The position numbers and the translations under genes were made by a program. 64,000 nucleotides of DNA, from assembly GCF_900302445.1 (NCBI RefSeq), contig NZ_ONZF01000001.1, forward strand, positions 310,001 to 374,000, written 5' to 3'. This DNA is from Palleronia abyssalis. GTDB taxonomy: Bacteria > Pseudomonadota > Alphaproteobacteria > Rhodobacterales > Rhodobacteraceae. The notes under the pieces were generated by a model that did no database searches, was not told where the DNA came from, and worked only from the letters and a program-made list of their open reading frames with translations. Positions 7,971 through 16,607 of this stretch are shown piece after piece (the stretch's first letter is position 1; each line of letters begins with the position of its first letter).

Positions 7971-10052
7971 ATGATGGCTCGAGACCTTGTCCGTTCGCTT
8001 TCGGTCGCACTGTTTCTGGCGTCTCCGATGCAGGCAGCGACATCGGAAACCGTATCGAGCGGGCCGATCGACGCACAGCTGTTCGTCGCGGAGGACGGCA
8101 TCGCGCCCGATGCCTCGACCCTGTCGGCAGCCCTTCGCATCGACCTTCAGGACGGCTGGAAGACCTACTGGCGGTCGCCCGGCGAAGTCGGAATTCCCCC
8201 GACCGTGACGTGGGAAGCATCGCAAAACGTGGCCGAGGTCGAATTTCTCTGGCCCGCGCCCCAGCGGTTCCGGGCCTTCGGGATCGAGAACTTCGGCTAC
8301 AAGGACGAAGTCGCCTTCCCGCTGCGGATTTCGCTGCAGGAACCGGGCGTGCCGACGCGTCTGGCCGGGACGGTCGATTTGCTGGTCTGTTCCGATATCT
8401 GTGTGCCCGAGAGCTTCGATCTCGCGCTCGATATTCCGGCGGGAACCGGCATCGACCGCGTTTCGGCCGAATTGATCGCGGCCGCGGGCAACCGCGTCCC
8501 GGACGCGGGGGGCGCGGGGATGGGGGACGCGCAAGCGTTTCTGGATGCCGATGGCCAGACGCTGATTGTCCAGATCCAGTCCGAAATCCCGTTCAGGACA
8601 CCCGACGTCTTCGCCGAGCTTGGCAGCTTCACCGCCTTCGGCGCGCCGGATATCCGGCTGGGCGACGGCGACCGGACGATCTGGGCCAGCGTGCCGATAC
8701 TCGCCCGTCAGGATGACGTCCGTGACATCGCCCTGACCGTCACCGACGGGGACCGCGCAAGTACCATCGTCCCCGATTGGACAGAACGCGCCCCGCCGCC
8801 GCCCTTCACAATCGCGACCGCCGCGCCCGGTATCGGAACGCTTGCCTGGATCGCCCTGGTGGCCCTGTTGGGCGGTGCCATATTGAACGTCATGCCCTGC
8901 GTCCTGCCGGTCCTGTCGATCAAGGTCGCATCGGCGATGCAGGCACGCGCCCGTGGCGAAGACCATGTGCGACGCGGCTTTCTTGTCTCGGCATCGGGCG
9001 TCCTGGCCTTCATGTGGCTGCTGGCGGCCGCCCTTATCGCGCTGAAGGCGGCAGGCTATGCCGTCGGCTGGGGGTTGCAGTTCCAGAACCCGGTCTTCCT
9101 GGTGGCGATGATCGTCGTGCTCGTCCTTTTTGCGGCAAATCTCTTTGGCGTGTTCGAGATCTCGCTGCCGCAATCCTGGATGACGCGGCTTGCCCGCGAA
9201 GAAGGCCGGTCGGGCCATGCCGGGGATTTCGCGACCGGTGCGTTCGCCGCGATCCTCGCGACCCCCTGCTCCGCCCCGCTGCTGGGCACCGCGGTCGCCT
9301 TCTCCTTGGCGGGCCGCGCGCTGGATGTCTTCGTCGTCTTCACCGCGCTGGGTGTCGGCCTTGCGCTTCCGCATCTTGCACTTGCGGCACGACCGGGCCT
9401 TGTGCGCCGTTTGCCGAAGCCGGGTCCGTGGATGATCGGCCTCAAGGCCGTGCTGGGGTCGCTGCTGGCGCTGACCGCGGCATGGCTGCTTTGGGTGCTA
9501 TCAAGCGTGGCCGGCGTTTCGACGTTCCGTATCGTCGCGGGCGCTTCGGTGCTGTTGCTGGTCGTTCTCGCCCTGTCGTCGCGTCTGCCGCGCAATCTGG
9601 CCGTCGGCGCCGCCCTGACGCTCGTGGCGGGGACGTTGGCGGTTCCGGTCCTTGTGCCCCAGGACACCGCACAGGCGTCCATCGCCACAAATTGGGTGCC
9701 CTTCGACCGCGCCGAAATCCCGGTTCACGTATCCCAGGGCCATGTGGTCTTCGTGGACGTCACCGCGGATTGGTGCCTGACCTGCAAGGCGAACAAGGCG
9801 CTTGTCCTGGATCGCGGCGCGGTGGCCGGGGCGCTGGCCCGTCAGGACGTCATCGCGATGCAGGCCGATTGGACGCGACCGGATCCGGCAATCGGGCGGT
9901 ATCTGGAGGCCAATGGCCGCTACGGCATACCGTTCGACGCCGTCTACGGGCCGGGCGCACCCGAAGGGATCGCCCTTCCCGAACTACTGACCGAAGCCGC
10001 CGTGATGAAAGCACTGGATACCGCATCCGATCGCGTCGTCGCGGAACACTGA
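7971..10052 (+). CDS. scsB: ScsB/DsbD-family thiol:disulfide transporter
   Basis: A 693-residue inner-membrane electron transporter in three parts. An N-terminal periplasmic DsbD-alpha/ScsB domain (about 20-270) carries a Cys pair in CSDICVPE. The membrane domain of about eight helices (280-570) has its cysteines at Cys310 (MPCVLPV) and Cys433 (ATPCSAP). A C-terminal thioredoxin domain has WCLTCK (Cys602, Cys605). Electrons pass from cytoplasmic thioredoxin through these pairs to periplasmic partners, here probably the adjacent ScsC-like DsbA. Length and domain order fit ScsB. Its stop abuts a convergent gene with no gap for a terminator. Confidence 0.9.
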   Translation: MMARDLVRSLSVALFLASPMQAATSETVSSGPIDAQLFVAEDGIAPDASTLSAALRIDLQDGWKTYWRSPGEVGIPPTVTWEASQNVAEVEFLWPAPQRFRAFGIENFGYKDEVAFPLRISLQEPGVPTRLAGTVDLLVCSDICVPESFDLALDIPAGTGIDRVSAELIAAAGNRVPDAGGAGMGDAQAFLDADGQTLIVQIQSEIPFRTPDVFAELGSFTAFGAPDIRLGDGDRTIWASVPILARQDDVRDIALTVTDGDRASTIVPDWTERAPPPPFTIATAAPGIGTLAWIALVALLGGAILNVMPCVLPVLSIKVASAMQARARGEDHVRRGFLVSASGVLAFMWLLAAALIALKAAGYAVGWGLQFQNPVFLVAMIVVLVLFAANLFGVFEISLPQSWMTRLAREEGRSGHAGDFATGAFAAILATPCSAPLLGTAVAFSLAGRALDVFVVFTALGVGLALPHLALAARPGLVRRLPKPGPWMIGLKAVLGSLLALTAAWLLWVLSSVAGVSTFRIVAGASVLLLVVLALSSRLPRNLAVGAALTLVAGTLAVPVLVPQDTAQASIATNWVPFDRAEIPVHVSQGHVVFVDVTADWCLTCKANKALVLDRGAVAGALARQDVIAMQADWTRPDPAIGRYLEANGRYGIPFDAVYGPGAPEGIALPELLTEAAVMKALDTASDRVVAEH

Positions 10053-10053
10053 G

Positions 10054-10536
10054 TCAGTCCCGTGAACCGAAGGGGTTCCGGCCGCTCATGATCTGAAGCA
10101 GGAAACTGCCCGAAGCGGTTATCAGAAGAAATCCGTGAAACGCTTCGAGCGCAGCCATGAAGCGCAGATGCCCGGACGGGATGAGATCGCCCCGACCAAG
10201 CGTCGTGTAATTCACCATCGAGAAATAGAAGTAGTTTATGAACGTCAGATCGGCACCACGATCGCGGCCGGTCGCGCGAAGATCGCCCAGCTCAAAACTA
10301 TGCACCGCAACCCAAAACCCGGACGCATAGACCAGCGCCTCGACAAGGTGGGCGACGGTCAGCGCTGCCACGCCCAGTGCCAGACATCGGCCCGGATGCA
10401 GGGCAGGCTCGACCGCGTCCGCAATCCTCCGCAATGCCACGTAGTGGACCGCGGTGTTCACTGACATAAGGACGGCGGAGATCAGAATGGCGATAAGCAT
10501 CCAGACGACCCAACACCACCGTCGAAGGAAGCTCAA
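10054..10536 (-). CDS. Two-helix ion-channel-like membrane protein with a degenerate filter
   Basis: About 160 residues with a hydrophobic N-terminal helix, a middle hydrophobic stretch, and a C-terminal pore-helix/M2-like pair around NYTTLGRGDLIP. Position and shape match the K+ channel pore (usually TVGYGD), but the filter reads TLGRGD, so selectivity is doubtful. I chose TTG at 10536 because it overlaps the stop of the L,D-transpeptidase gene (TTGA) and starts just before the first helix. An ATG at 10638 would overlap that gene by 106 bases, and an ATG at 10500 would cut the helix. It is the last gene of the ccm operon. Confidence 0.65.
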   Translation of the reverse strand: MSFLRRWCWVVWMLIAILISAVLMSVNTAVHYVALRRIADAVEPALHPGRCLALGVAALTVAHLVEALVYASGFWVAVHSFELGDLRATGRDRGADLTFINYFYFSMVNYTTLGRGDLIPSGHLRFMAALEAFHGFLLITASGSFLLQIMSGRNPFGSRD

Positions 10537-11156
10537 TATACGCCGAAATTTGAAGGTTGGGGATGCAGCACGACCCGCGTTCCGATCGGCACGCGATCGT
10601 AGAAATCGACGATCTGGTCGTTGATCAGGCGTGCGCATCCATTGGACACCGCGCGGGCCAGCGTTTCGGGCAGATGCGTTCCGTGGATCCTCAGAAGGGT
10701 ATCCCCGCGACCGGGTTGGAAAAGATAAAGCGCGCGCGCCCCCAGCGGGTTTTCCAGACCGCCCGGAACGCCGTCACGGTACTTCTCGTAAAGTTCGGGC
10801 TCTCGGCGCAACATTCCGGGCGTCGGTGTCCAGCGGGGAAAACGCCGTTTCATTCCGACATGGAACTCGCCTTCCTCATACAATCCCGGTCGCCCGACAC
10901 CGACGGTGTAGCGGATGGCCTGCCGATCCGGCAGCGTCCAATAGAGTGCGAATTCCCATGGATATACGTGAATCTCATCGGGGCGCAGATCCAGATGTTC
11001 GATTGAAACCCGCTGCGGAAGATGCTCGTCTGGCACGTCGTAGGTCGGCACAACCGGTTCGGCCTCGACATGCGCGGCGGCAAGTCCCGGCCGCAGGAGC
11101 GTCGCGGCAGCCGCACCGCGGATGAAGGTTCTTCTGTCGGTCATGAGCCTATTCAT
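10533..11156 (-). CDS. L,D-transpeptidase (YkuD fold), second copy
   Basis: A 207-residue exported enzyme with a Tat-like leader (DRRTFIRGAAAA) and the catalytic set His158 (HGTHLPETL) and Cys174 (AVSNGCARL). It is clearly diverged from the copy at 6091, so it is not a recent duplicate. It lies 11 bases downstream of ccmI in the operon led by ccmF under a CueR-type promoter. Two copper-linked L,D-transpeptidases in one island suggest that cell-wall cross-linking is part of the response. Substrate details cannot be read from sequence. Confidence 0.87.
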   Translation of the reverse strand: MNRLMTDRRTFIRGAAAATLLRPGLAAAHVEAEPVVPTYDVPDEHLPQRVSIEHLDLRPDEIHVYPWEFALYWTLPDRQAIRYTVGVGRPGLYEEGEFHVGMKRRFPRWTPTPGMLRREPELYEKYRDGVPGGLENPLGARALYLFQPGRGDTLLRIHGTHLPETLARAVSNGCARLINDQIVDFYDRVPIGTRVVLHPQPSNFGVY

Positions 11157-11167
11157 CGATTCGAGTT

Positions 11168-12307
11168 TCAGTTTCCGAGAGCTTCACGAATGACGATCCG
11201 CCGAGGGTCGTCGGGGGAAAGGTTCTCTATTAATTTCTGCGCGCTCTCATACGCCAAGATCGATTCCTCCAGCTCGCCGAGAACGTCATAGGCCCGCCCC
11301 AACCTCAGCCAGCCGTCAAGGTCGTCCGGGTTCTCTTCCAGACGCGCCGCCAGACCGTCGACCATCGACCGGATGAAGGCTCCTTGGTCCTCTTCGTTCA
11401 GTTCGGAGACGGCGGCGATGTCATCCTGGCTCGGGCCGCGCATCAGTGGCGCGTAGTCGGTCAGCGAGATCGGTTCGGCACCGACTAAGTCACCCAGATA
11501 ATTCGCCCGCACCACGAAGCTTTCCATCCACGGCTGGAAGCCGTTCGCCGCATTCAGCCGGCTCAGCAACAGATCGCGCGCCTCCTGCCGGGCACCCGAC
11601 TGTTCCAGCGCCACTGTCTTGTAGTAGGTCGCGGCCGGATTGCTCGGATCGAGAGCCGCCGCTCGGTCGATTGCCGTTTCCGCCGCCGGGGTGACGATGC
11701 CGCCCTCGGCTCCGATCAGGGCTTCGGCGTAAAGAGAGAAGGTGGCAGACGTCGCATCCGGTCGGTCAAGCACACGCACGTAGGCCTGCGCGGCCTGGTC
11801 GGGCTGGCCCAGCCGCGAGTAGACGCCCGCCAGAAGCAACCAACCTTCGGTCGGGCCGCCATCCGGATCGCTTTCCAGTCGTTCGAGCAACCGTTCGGAA
11901 AGTTCCGCGATCTCGGCGGCATCCGCGCGTTCGGCTACACGATCCGCGAGTGTCAGGCTTGGCACCTGTGGCGTCCCGGTAACCGCGTAAAGCGCGGCAC
12001 CGAAAAGCGGTATCGCTATCGCCGCGGCCAAGACAGCCGCCCGCCCCGAACCTGTTGTTGACGGGCCGCGGTCCGGGCTGCGCGACAGGGCAAGCATCCG
12101 GCGCTTGATCTCCACCTCGGCAGATTGCGCCTCGGTGTCCGAGATCAATTCACGTTCGCGATCCCGACTCACCTCGGCAAGCTGGTCGGTCAGAATCGCC
12201 ATCGCGCTTTTTTCGCGACTGACGTCGTTGCTCGGCCCGCGCAGCGACGGAAACGCGACAGCGGCTCCGGCGAGGATCGCGAGAAGTATCAGGAAGACCC
12301 AGATCAT
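11168..12307 (-). CDS. ccmI: Cytochrome c maturation protein CcmI/CycI (TPR)
   Basis: A 379-residue protein with two N-terminal membrane helices (about 2-20 and 90-112) separated by a charged helical loop that ends LALSRSPDR. A periplasmic TPR domain (about 150-370) contains repeats such as GWLLLAGVYSRLGQPDQAA and LDGWLRLGRAYDVLGE. CcmI binds apocytochrome c tails and presents them to CcmF/CcmH. The start at 12307 overlaps the ccmH stop by 4 bases (ATGA). A longer reading from 12454 lies inside ccmH. Confidence 0.88.
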   Translation of the reverse strand: MIWVFLILLAILAGAAVAFPSLRGPSNDVSREKSAMAILTDQLAEVSRDRERELISDTEAQSAEVEIKRRMLALSRSPDRGPSTTGSGRAAVLAAAIAIPLFGAALYAVTGTPQVPSLTLADRVAERADAAEIAELSERLLERLESDPDGGPTEGWLLLAGVYSRLGQPDQAAQAYVRVLDRPDATSATFSLYAEALIGAEGGIVTPAAETAIDRAAALDPSNPAATYYKTVALEQSGARQEARDLLLSRLNAANGFQPWMESFVVRANYLGDLVGAEPISLTDYAPLMRGPSQDDIAAVSELNEEDQGAFIRSMVDGLAARLEENPDDLDGWLRLGRAYDVLGELEESILAYESAQKLIENLSPDDPRRIVIREALGN

Positions 12308-12768
12308 TGCCCGTCCCCCTGACGCGACAGGAAAGCATCCAGTTCCACGGTTTCTTCTTCGGACAAGGCATCGCCAGTCCGCTGTCGCCGCCCGCGCAGT
12401 GCCACGGTCACGCCGATCGCTCCCCCCAGGAAGATAACCGCCGGCGCCAGCCACAATGCATAGGTGGTCGGTTTCCAGGGAGGGCGGAAAAGAACGAAAT
12501 CGCCGTAACGGGCGACGATGTAATCCAGAACCTCCTGATCCGTGTCTCCGGCGACAAGCCGTTCACGCACCAGAAGCCTCAGGTCCCGCGCGACACCCGC
12601 ATTCGAGCTGTCGATGGATTCGTTCTGGCACACGACGCAACGCAACTCGGCCGAAAGACCGCGCGCTCGCGCCTCAAGCGCGGGGTCGTCGAGTATCTCG
12701 TCGGGTTCGACAGCGGCCGCGACGGTGGCGACGACCGCAAACAGGACGGCGCAGATCAGATGCCTCAT
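12304..12768 (-). CDS. ccmH: Cytochrome c maturation protein CcmH/CycL
   Basis: A 154-residue protein with a signal peptide, the family signature LRCVVCQNES (Cys44, Cys47), a helical bundle, and a C-terminal membrane anchor near residues 100-122. CcmH reduces apocytochrome CXXCH cysteines, probably fed by CcmG. It overlaps ccmI by 4 bases and the ccmG stop by 4 bases. The short form without a TPR half agrees with a separate ccmI gene. Confidence 0.92.
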   Translation of the reverse strand: MRHLICAVLFAVVATVAAAVEPDEILDDPALEARARGLSAELRCVVCQNESIDSSNAGVARDLRLLVRERLVAGDTDQEVLDYIVARYGDFVLFRPPWKPTTYALWLAPAVIFLGGAIGVTVALRGRRQRTGDALSEEETVELDAFLSRQGDGQ

Positions 12769-13319
12769 GATGCCGCTCCGGCTGCCGCTGCCAACGCGGA
12801 CCTGACCCTGGCCAGATCGTCAGCCGCCACGATCGGACCGACATGACGATAAACGACAGTGCCCGCCGTATCGATCACAAACGTTTCCGGGACGCCGGAA
12901 ACGCCCCATTCGATCCCGGCCCGTCCCGACAGGTCCGACCCGATACGGTCGTAGGGGTTGCCAAGATCGCGCAGCCATTGGGCCGCATCCTCGGGCTTGT
13001 CCTTGTAGTTCAGACCCATGAGGGGGACCCCTTCTTCCTGAACCAGCCGCGTCAGGACCGCGTGTTCGGCCCGGCAAGGCACGCACCAGGATGCGAACAC
13101 GTTGACGAGTGCCGGTCTTTCCAGGTTCGACAGATCGGCCCTGGAAAGACCGGGAACACCCGCGCCCTCGACCGGCGGCAAGTCGAATTCCGGGGCGGGC
13201 TGGGACAGCAGCACCGTTGGAACGGCACCGGGGTCGCGGTCGGGGTCGAGCCCCCAGAAAAAAGCCGCGCCGATGACCAAGGCGACCACGACAGGCAATG
13301 CGATCAGAAAACGGGCCAT
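12765..13319 (-). CDS. ccmG: Thiol:disulfide interchange protein CcmG/DsbE
   Basis: A 184-residue membrane-anchored thioredoxin-fold protein with an N-terminal helix (about 4-24), active site WCVPC (Cys79, Cys82) and the cis-Pro region GVPETFVID. It reduces apocytochromes or CcmH during haem attachment. The start at 13319 is preferred because the anchor begins there and it lies 4 bases after the ccmF stop region. The upstream in-frame ATG at 13379 would overlap ccmF. Confidence 0.92.
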   Translation of the reverse strand: MARFLIALPVVVALVIGAAFFWGLDPDRDPGAVPTVLLSQPAPEFDLPPVEGAGVPGLSRADLSNLERPALVNVFASWCVPCRAEHAVLTRLVQEEGVPLMGLNYKDKPEDAAQWLRDLGNPYDRIGSDLSGRAGIEWGVSGVPETFVIDTAGTVVYRHVGPIVAADDLARVRSALAAAAGAAS

Positions 13320-13323
13320 CCGA

Positions 13324-15327
13324 TCATTCCGCCGGAGTGGCGCCGACCGGCGGCGTCGCGACCGTACGTCGCGGCGCACCGACCCGCAGGCGGCGGTCCG
13401 ACAGGGACAGGATACCGCCCACGACCAACATTACGGTCCCGAGCCAGATGAACCCGACAAGCGGTTCGTAGAGGATGCGCAAGGTCCATTTTCCGGCCGC
13501 AAGCGATTTCTCATCCGACGGGGCGCTGATCGACGCATATAGATCACCCGCGACCGTCGAACGGATGGCCGCTTCGGTCGTTTGCGAATTCGCGACCGGA
13601 TAGCTTCGCCGCTCGGGGCGCAGAACCGTGACAGGTTCACCGCCGCGCGTGACTATCAGCGTGCCGGTGTCGGAGATGTAGTTAGGCCCCCGCAGACGCT
13701 CGACCCCCTCAAAGCGGATATCGAAGCCCGCAATGGCGACTTCCGTGCCGGGTTCGCCGAACTTGATGACCTCTTCCTTCCAGGCGCTGGAGCCGGTGAA
13801 GCCAATGATGCAGACTGCCAATCCGGCATGGGCCAGCGTCATGCCATGCGCGGCGCGGGGCAGTCCCCTTGCGCGCCGCCAGCTGGCGATCAGAGGCACT
13901 GCGCCCAGCTTTATCCGAAGAGCCCATTCGCGGAGCGTGGCAGACAGAAGCCACACGGCCGCCGCTATCGCCAGAACAGCGAGAGCGGGGCCGTTGGTAT
14001 CAACGTACCACGCCCCCAAAGCCGCCAGTGCCGTCAGACCGGCAACCCATTTCAACCGCGACAGCACGCCGGGCAAGTCGGCACGCTTCCACGACAGAAG
14101 GGGTCCGACCGCCATGATTGCGACCAGCGGCAGCATGATCGGAATGAAGCTTGCGTTGAAGAAAGGCGGCCCGACCGAAATCTTCTCGTCCGCGATTGCC
14201 TCGACGAACAGCGGATAGAGCGTGCCGAAAAGAACAACGGCCGTCGCGGTCGCCAAAAGCAGGTTGTTCACTAGAAGCCCGCCTTCGCGGCTGATCGGGG
14301 CGAACAGCCCTCCGCCCTCGAGTTTCGGTGCGCGCGCGGCATAGAGGGTCAGCGATCCGACCACGGTGATGCCGAGCAGGCCAAGGATATAGAGCCCGCG
14401 CTCAGGGTCCACCGCGAAGGCGTGCACGCTGGTCAGTAGTCCGGATCGGACGATGAAGGTGCCCAGCAGCGACAGCGAGAATGTCAGGATCGCCAGCAGG
14501 ATCGTCCAGCTTTTGAACGCATCCCGCTTCTCGGTCACGATCGCGGAGTGCAGCAGGGCGGTGCCGAGAAGCCATGGCATGAAACTGACATTCTCGACCG
14601 GGTCCCAGAACCACCAGCCGCCCCAGCCAAGCTCGTAATAGGCCCACCAGGAGCCAAGCGCGATGCCGGCGGTCAGGCTGATCCACGCCGCCAAAGTCCA
14701 CGGTCGGACCCAGCGTGCCCAAGCCGGATCGACGCGCCCTTCGATCAGCGCGGCGACCGCGAAACTGAAGACGATCGAGAATCCGACATAGCCGATGTAG
14801 AGAAGCGGCGGATGCAGGGCGAGCCCGACATCCTGGAGCAGCGGATTCAGGTCCTGGCCATCCATCGGTGGCGGGAAGACGCGTTCGAACGGGTTGGAGG
14901 TGAACAGAAGAAATGTCAGGAACCCGACGCTGACCCAGGCCTGAACGCTCAGAGTTCGGGCTTTCAAACCATCGGGCACGTTGCGCCCCAGCGTCGCGAC
15001 CCCTGCTCCGAAGATCGCAAGGATCAAGACCCAAAGAACCAGTGATCCTTCGTGACTGCCCCATGTGCCCGCGACCTTGAAGAGCATGGGCTTCAACGAA
15101 TGCGAGTTTTCCACCACGTTCCGCACGGTGAAATCGCTGACGACGAAGGACCGCATGAGCGCCAGGAATGCGACGCCAACTAACGCCACCTGCACCACGG
15201 ATGTGGTCACGGCGCTTTGCATCCAAAGCGCATTGTTCCGTGCGGCGCCCAGCATCGGAAGGACGGACTGCACCACGGCCGCCATCAATGCGAGGGTCAG
15301 CGCAAAATGTCCGAGTTCGGGAATCAT
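13324..15327 (-). CDS. ccmF: Haem lyase subunit CcmF
   Basis: A 667-residue polytopic membrane protein of the haem-handling family. The WWD domain is intact, with WGGWWFWDPVENVSF near residue 235, and about 15 hydrophobic segments plus a periplasmic domain near the C-terminus (SDTGTLIVTRGGEP). CcmF joins haem to apocytochrome CXXCH sites together with CcmH and CcmI. The start at 15327 follows AAAGGTGAG. It is the first gene of a ccmF-G-H-I operon. The partner genes ccmA to ccmE are absent here, so haem delivery must be encoded elsewhere. Confidence 0.93.
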   Translation of the reverse strand: MIPELGHFALTLALMAAVVQSVLPMLGAARNNALWMQSAVTTSVVQVALVGVAFLALMRSFVVSDFTVRNVVENSHSLKPMLFKVAGTWGSHEGSLVLWVLILAIFGAGVATLGRNVPDGLKARTLSVQAWVSVGFLTFLLFTSNPFERVFPPPMDGQDLNPLLQDVGLALHPPLLYIGYVGFSIVFSFAVAALIEGRVDPAWARWVRPWTLAAWISLTAGIALGSWWAYYELGWGGWWFWDPVENVSFMPWLLGTALLHSAIVTEKRDAFKSWTILLAILTFSLSLLGTFIVRSGLLTSVHAFAVDPERGLYILGLLGITVVGSLTLYAARAPKLEGGGLFAPISREGGLLVNNLLLATATAVVLFGTLYPLFVEAIADEKISVGPPFFNASFIPIMLPLVAIMAVGPLLSWKRADLPGVLSRLKWVAGLTALAALGAWYVDTNGPALAVLAIAAAVWLLSATLREWALRIKLGAVPLIASWRRARGLPRAAHGMTLAHAGLAVCIIGFTGSSAWKEEVIKFGEPGTEVAIAGFDIRFEGVERLRGPNYISDTGTLIVTRGGEPVTVLRPERRSYPVANSQTTEAAIRSTVAGDLYASISAPSDEKSLAAGKWTLRILYEPLVGFIWLGTVMLVVGGILSLSDRRLRVGAPRRTVATPPVGATPAE

Positions 15328-15347
15328 GATCTCACCTTTTCCACGGC

Positions 15348-15378
15348 TGCCTGACGGGTTCCGCTGCGGGAAGGTCAA
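15348..15378 (-). promoter_or_regulatory. CueR/MerR-type promoter of the ccmFGHI operon
   Basis: TTGACC (15378-15373), a 19-base spacer beginning TTCCCGCAGCGGAA, then CAGGCA (15353-15348). The layout matches the copA and copZ promoters, although one dyad arm is shorter. It lies 21 bases upstream of ccmF. Confidence 0.62.
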
Positions 15379-15437
15379 GTCGGTCCGTGTGCACAAAGGC
15401 TTCGGACAGAATGACAAGTCTGTGACCTGTCCGATCC

Positions 15438-15468
15438 TTGAGCTTCCGGCACGGGAAGCACCATGTCA
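15438..15468 (+). promoter_or_regulatory. CueR/MerR-type promoter of the beta-propeller gene
   Basis: TTGAGC (15438-15443), then a 19-base spacer with the dyad GCTTCCGGCACGGGAAGC, then ATGTCA (15463-15468). It is divergent from the ccmF promoter about 60 bases away. Confidence 0.66.
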
Positions 15469-15496
15469 TCGATCAATTCGTACGAAAGGAACTACC

Positions 15497-16594
15497 ATGC
15501 GAAATATGCTTCTCTTCGCGGCCGCGACAGCCTTGACCGCCGGAGTTGCGTCCGCAGATGTCTTCATTCCCGAGGGAGACGCGGACTCGATCCTGCACCT
15601 TGCCGATGATGGTGCGGTCGTCGCGCGCATAGACGGGGTCGAAAATGTTCACGGCCTTGCGCTGGCCCCCGACATGAAGTTTCTGATCGCGGGCAGCTTA
15701 TCGACGGCTCCGAAAGGAACCGGTCTACCGGTATTGGAGTCTTCCCATTCGATCGGAATGGGGTCCATGTCCGACAGCGGCGAAAATGCGGAAATCACTA
15801 TGGACGGCGATGAAAAGATGACCGATGCCGAACATGACGCGCATCATGGTCCGAGCAATAGTATCACCGGCTCCAACGATACCAGCATCGTCACGATCCG
15901 CGATGCGGACACCTACGCACCGGTCCGCAAGGTATCGGTGGCGGGCATCGTTCATCATGTCGCCGTCGACCCGTCCGAGACATACGCGCTTGTCACGCAC
16001 CCGACCTTGGGCGGTATATCGATCATCGATATCGCGGAAGGTGTCGCAGCGGGACCAATCGCGACCGGTCCGAACCCGGAATACGCGGTCGCCGACCCAC
16101 GGACGGGTCGGTTCTTCGTCTCCAACGCCGGAAATGCGACGATCAGCGAAGTAGATCCAGCCAAGGGCTTCGTGGCCCGCAACCTCCCGTTGGAAACCGG
16201 GCCGAAGCATCTCCAACTGCTGACCGACGAACGTCTTCTTGTCGCGGCAGAAGCCGATGCCGGTTTCGTCAGCCTGATCGACGCGGATAGCGGCGAAATT
16301 GTCGAGAGATACGAGATCGGCGGCAATCTTCATGGTGTTCAGGCCGACTCTTCCGCGATCTACGCAAGTGCGCTCGGTCGGGGTCGTGTCGTCAGGATCG
16401 ACAGGGCGACCGGCGCGCGTACGGCGGTGCAGATGGATGGTCCCTACCACATGGCCTTGACAGGTGATGGACTGATGGTCAGCAGCAGCGAAGATGCGAA
16501 CGTGCGTCTGCTGGACCCAAATACGTTGGAAACAATATCGACAACGCAAACGAATGGCATCGCCCATCAGATCGTTGTCGAGCCGTCGATCTGA
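15497..16594 (+). CDS. Secreted YncE-like beta-propeller protein, copper-island associated
   Basis: A 365-residue exported protein with a signal peptide (residues 1-19, VASA). Repeated blades of the YncE/WD-like type follow, with phrases such as TYALVTHPTLGGISIIDIAEG, RFFVSNAGNATISEVDP and LVAAEADAGFVSLIDADSGE. A loop at about residues 78-125 is rich in Met, His and Asp (GMGSMSDSG, MTDAEHDAHHGP) and could bind copper. No catalytic signature is seen. The ATG at 15497 follows AAAGGAAC. It leads a plus-strand operon with a TVP38-type gene, under a CueR-type promoter. It may be a periplasmic metal-binding scaffold. Confidence 0.78.
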   Translation: MRNMLLFAAATALTAGVASADVFIPEGDADSILHLADDGAVVARIDGVENVHGLALAPDMKFLIAGSLSTAPKGTGLPVLESSHSIGMGSMSDSGENAEITMDGDEKMTDAEHDAHHGPSNSITGSNDTSIVTIRDADTYAPVRKVSVAGIVHHVAVDPSETYALVTHPTLGGISIIDIAEGVAAGPIATGPNPEYAVADPRTGRFFVSNAGNATISEVDPAKGFVARNLPLETGPKHLQLLTDERLLVAAEADAGFVSLIDADSGEIVERYEIGGNLHGVQADSSAIYASALGRGRVVRIDRATGARTAVQMDGPYHMALTGDGLMVSSSEDANVRLLDPNTLETISTTQTNGIAHQIVVEPSI

Positions 16595-16607
16595 CGATGC
16601 ATACCGC

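Noticed and set aside
7350-9374. 674-codon minus-strand frame opposite scsB
   Set aside because: It is antisense to a protein with intact DsbD motifs; its own translation is charged low-complexity shadow sequence.
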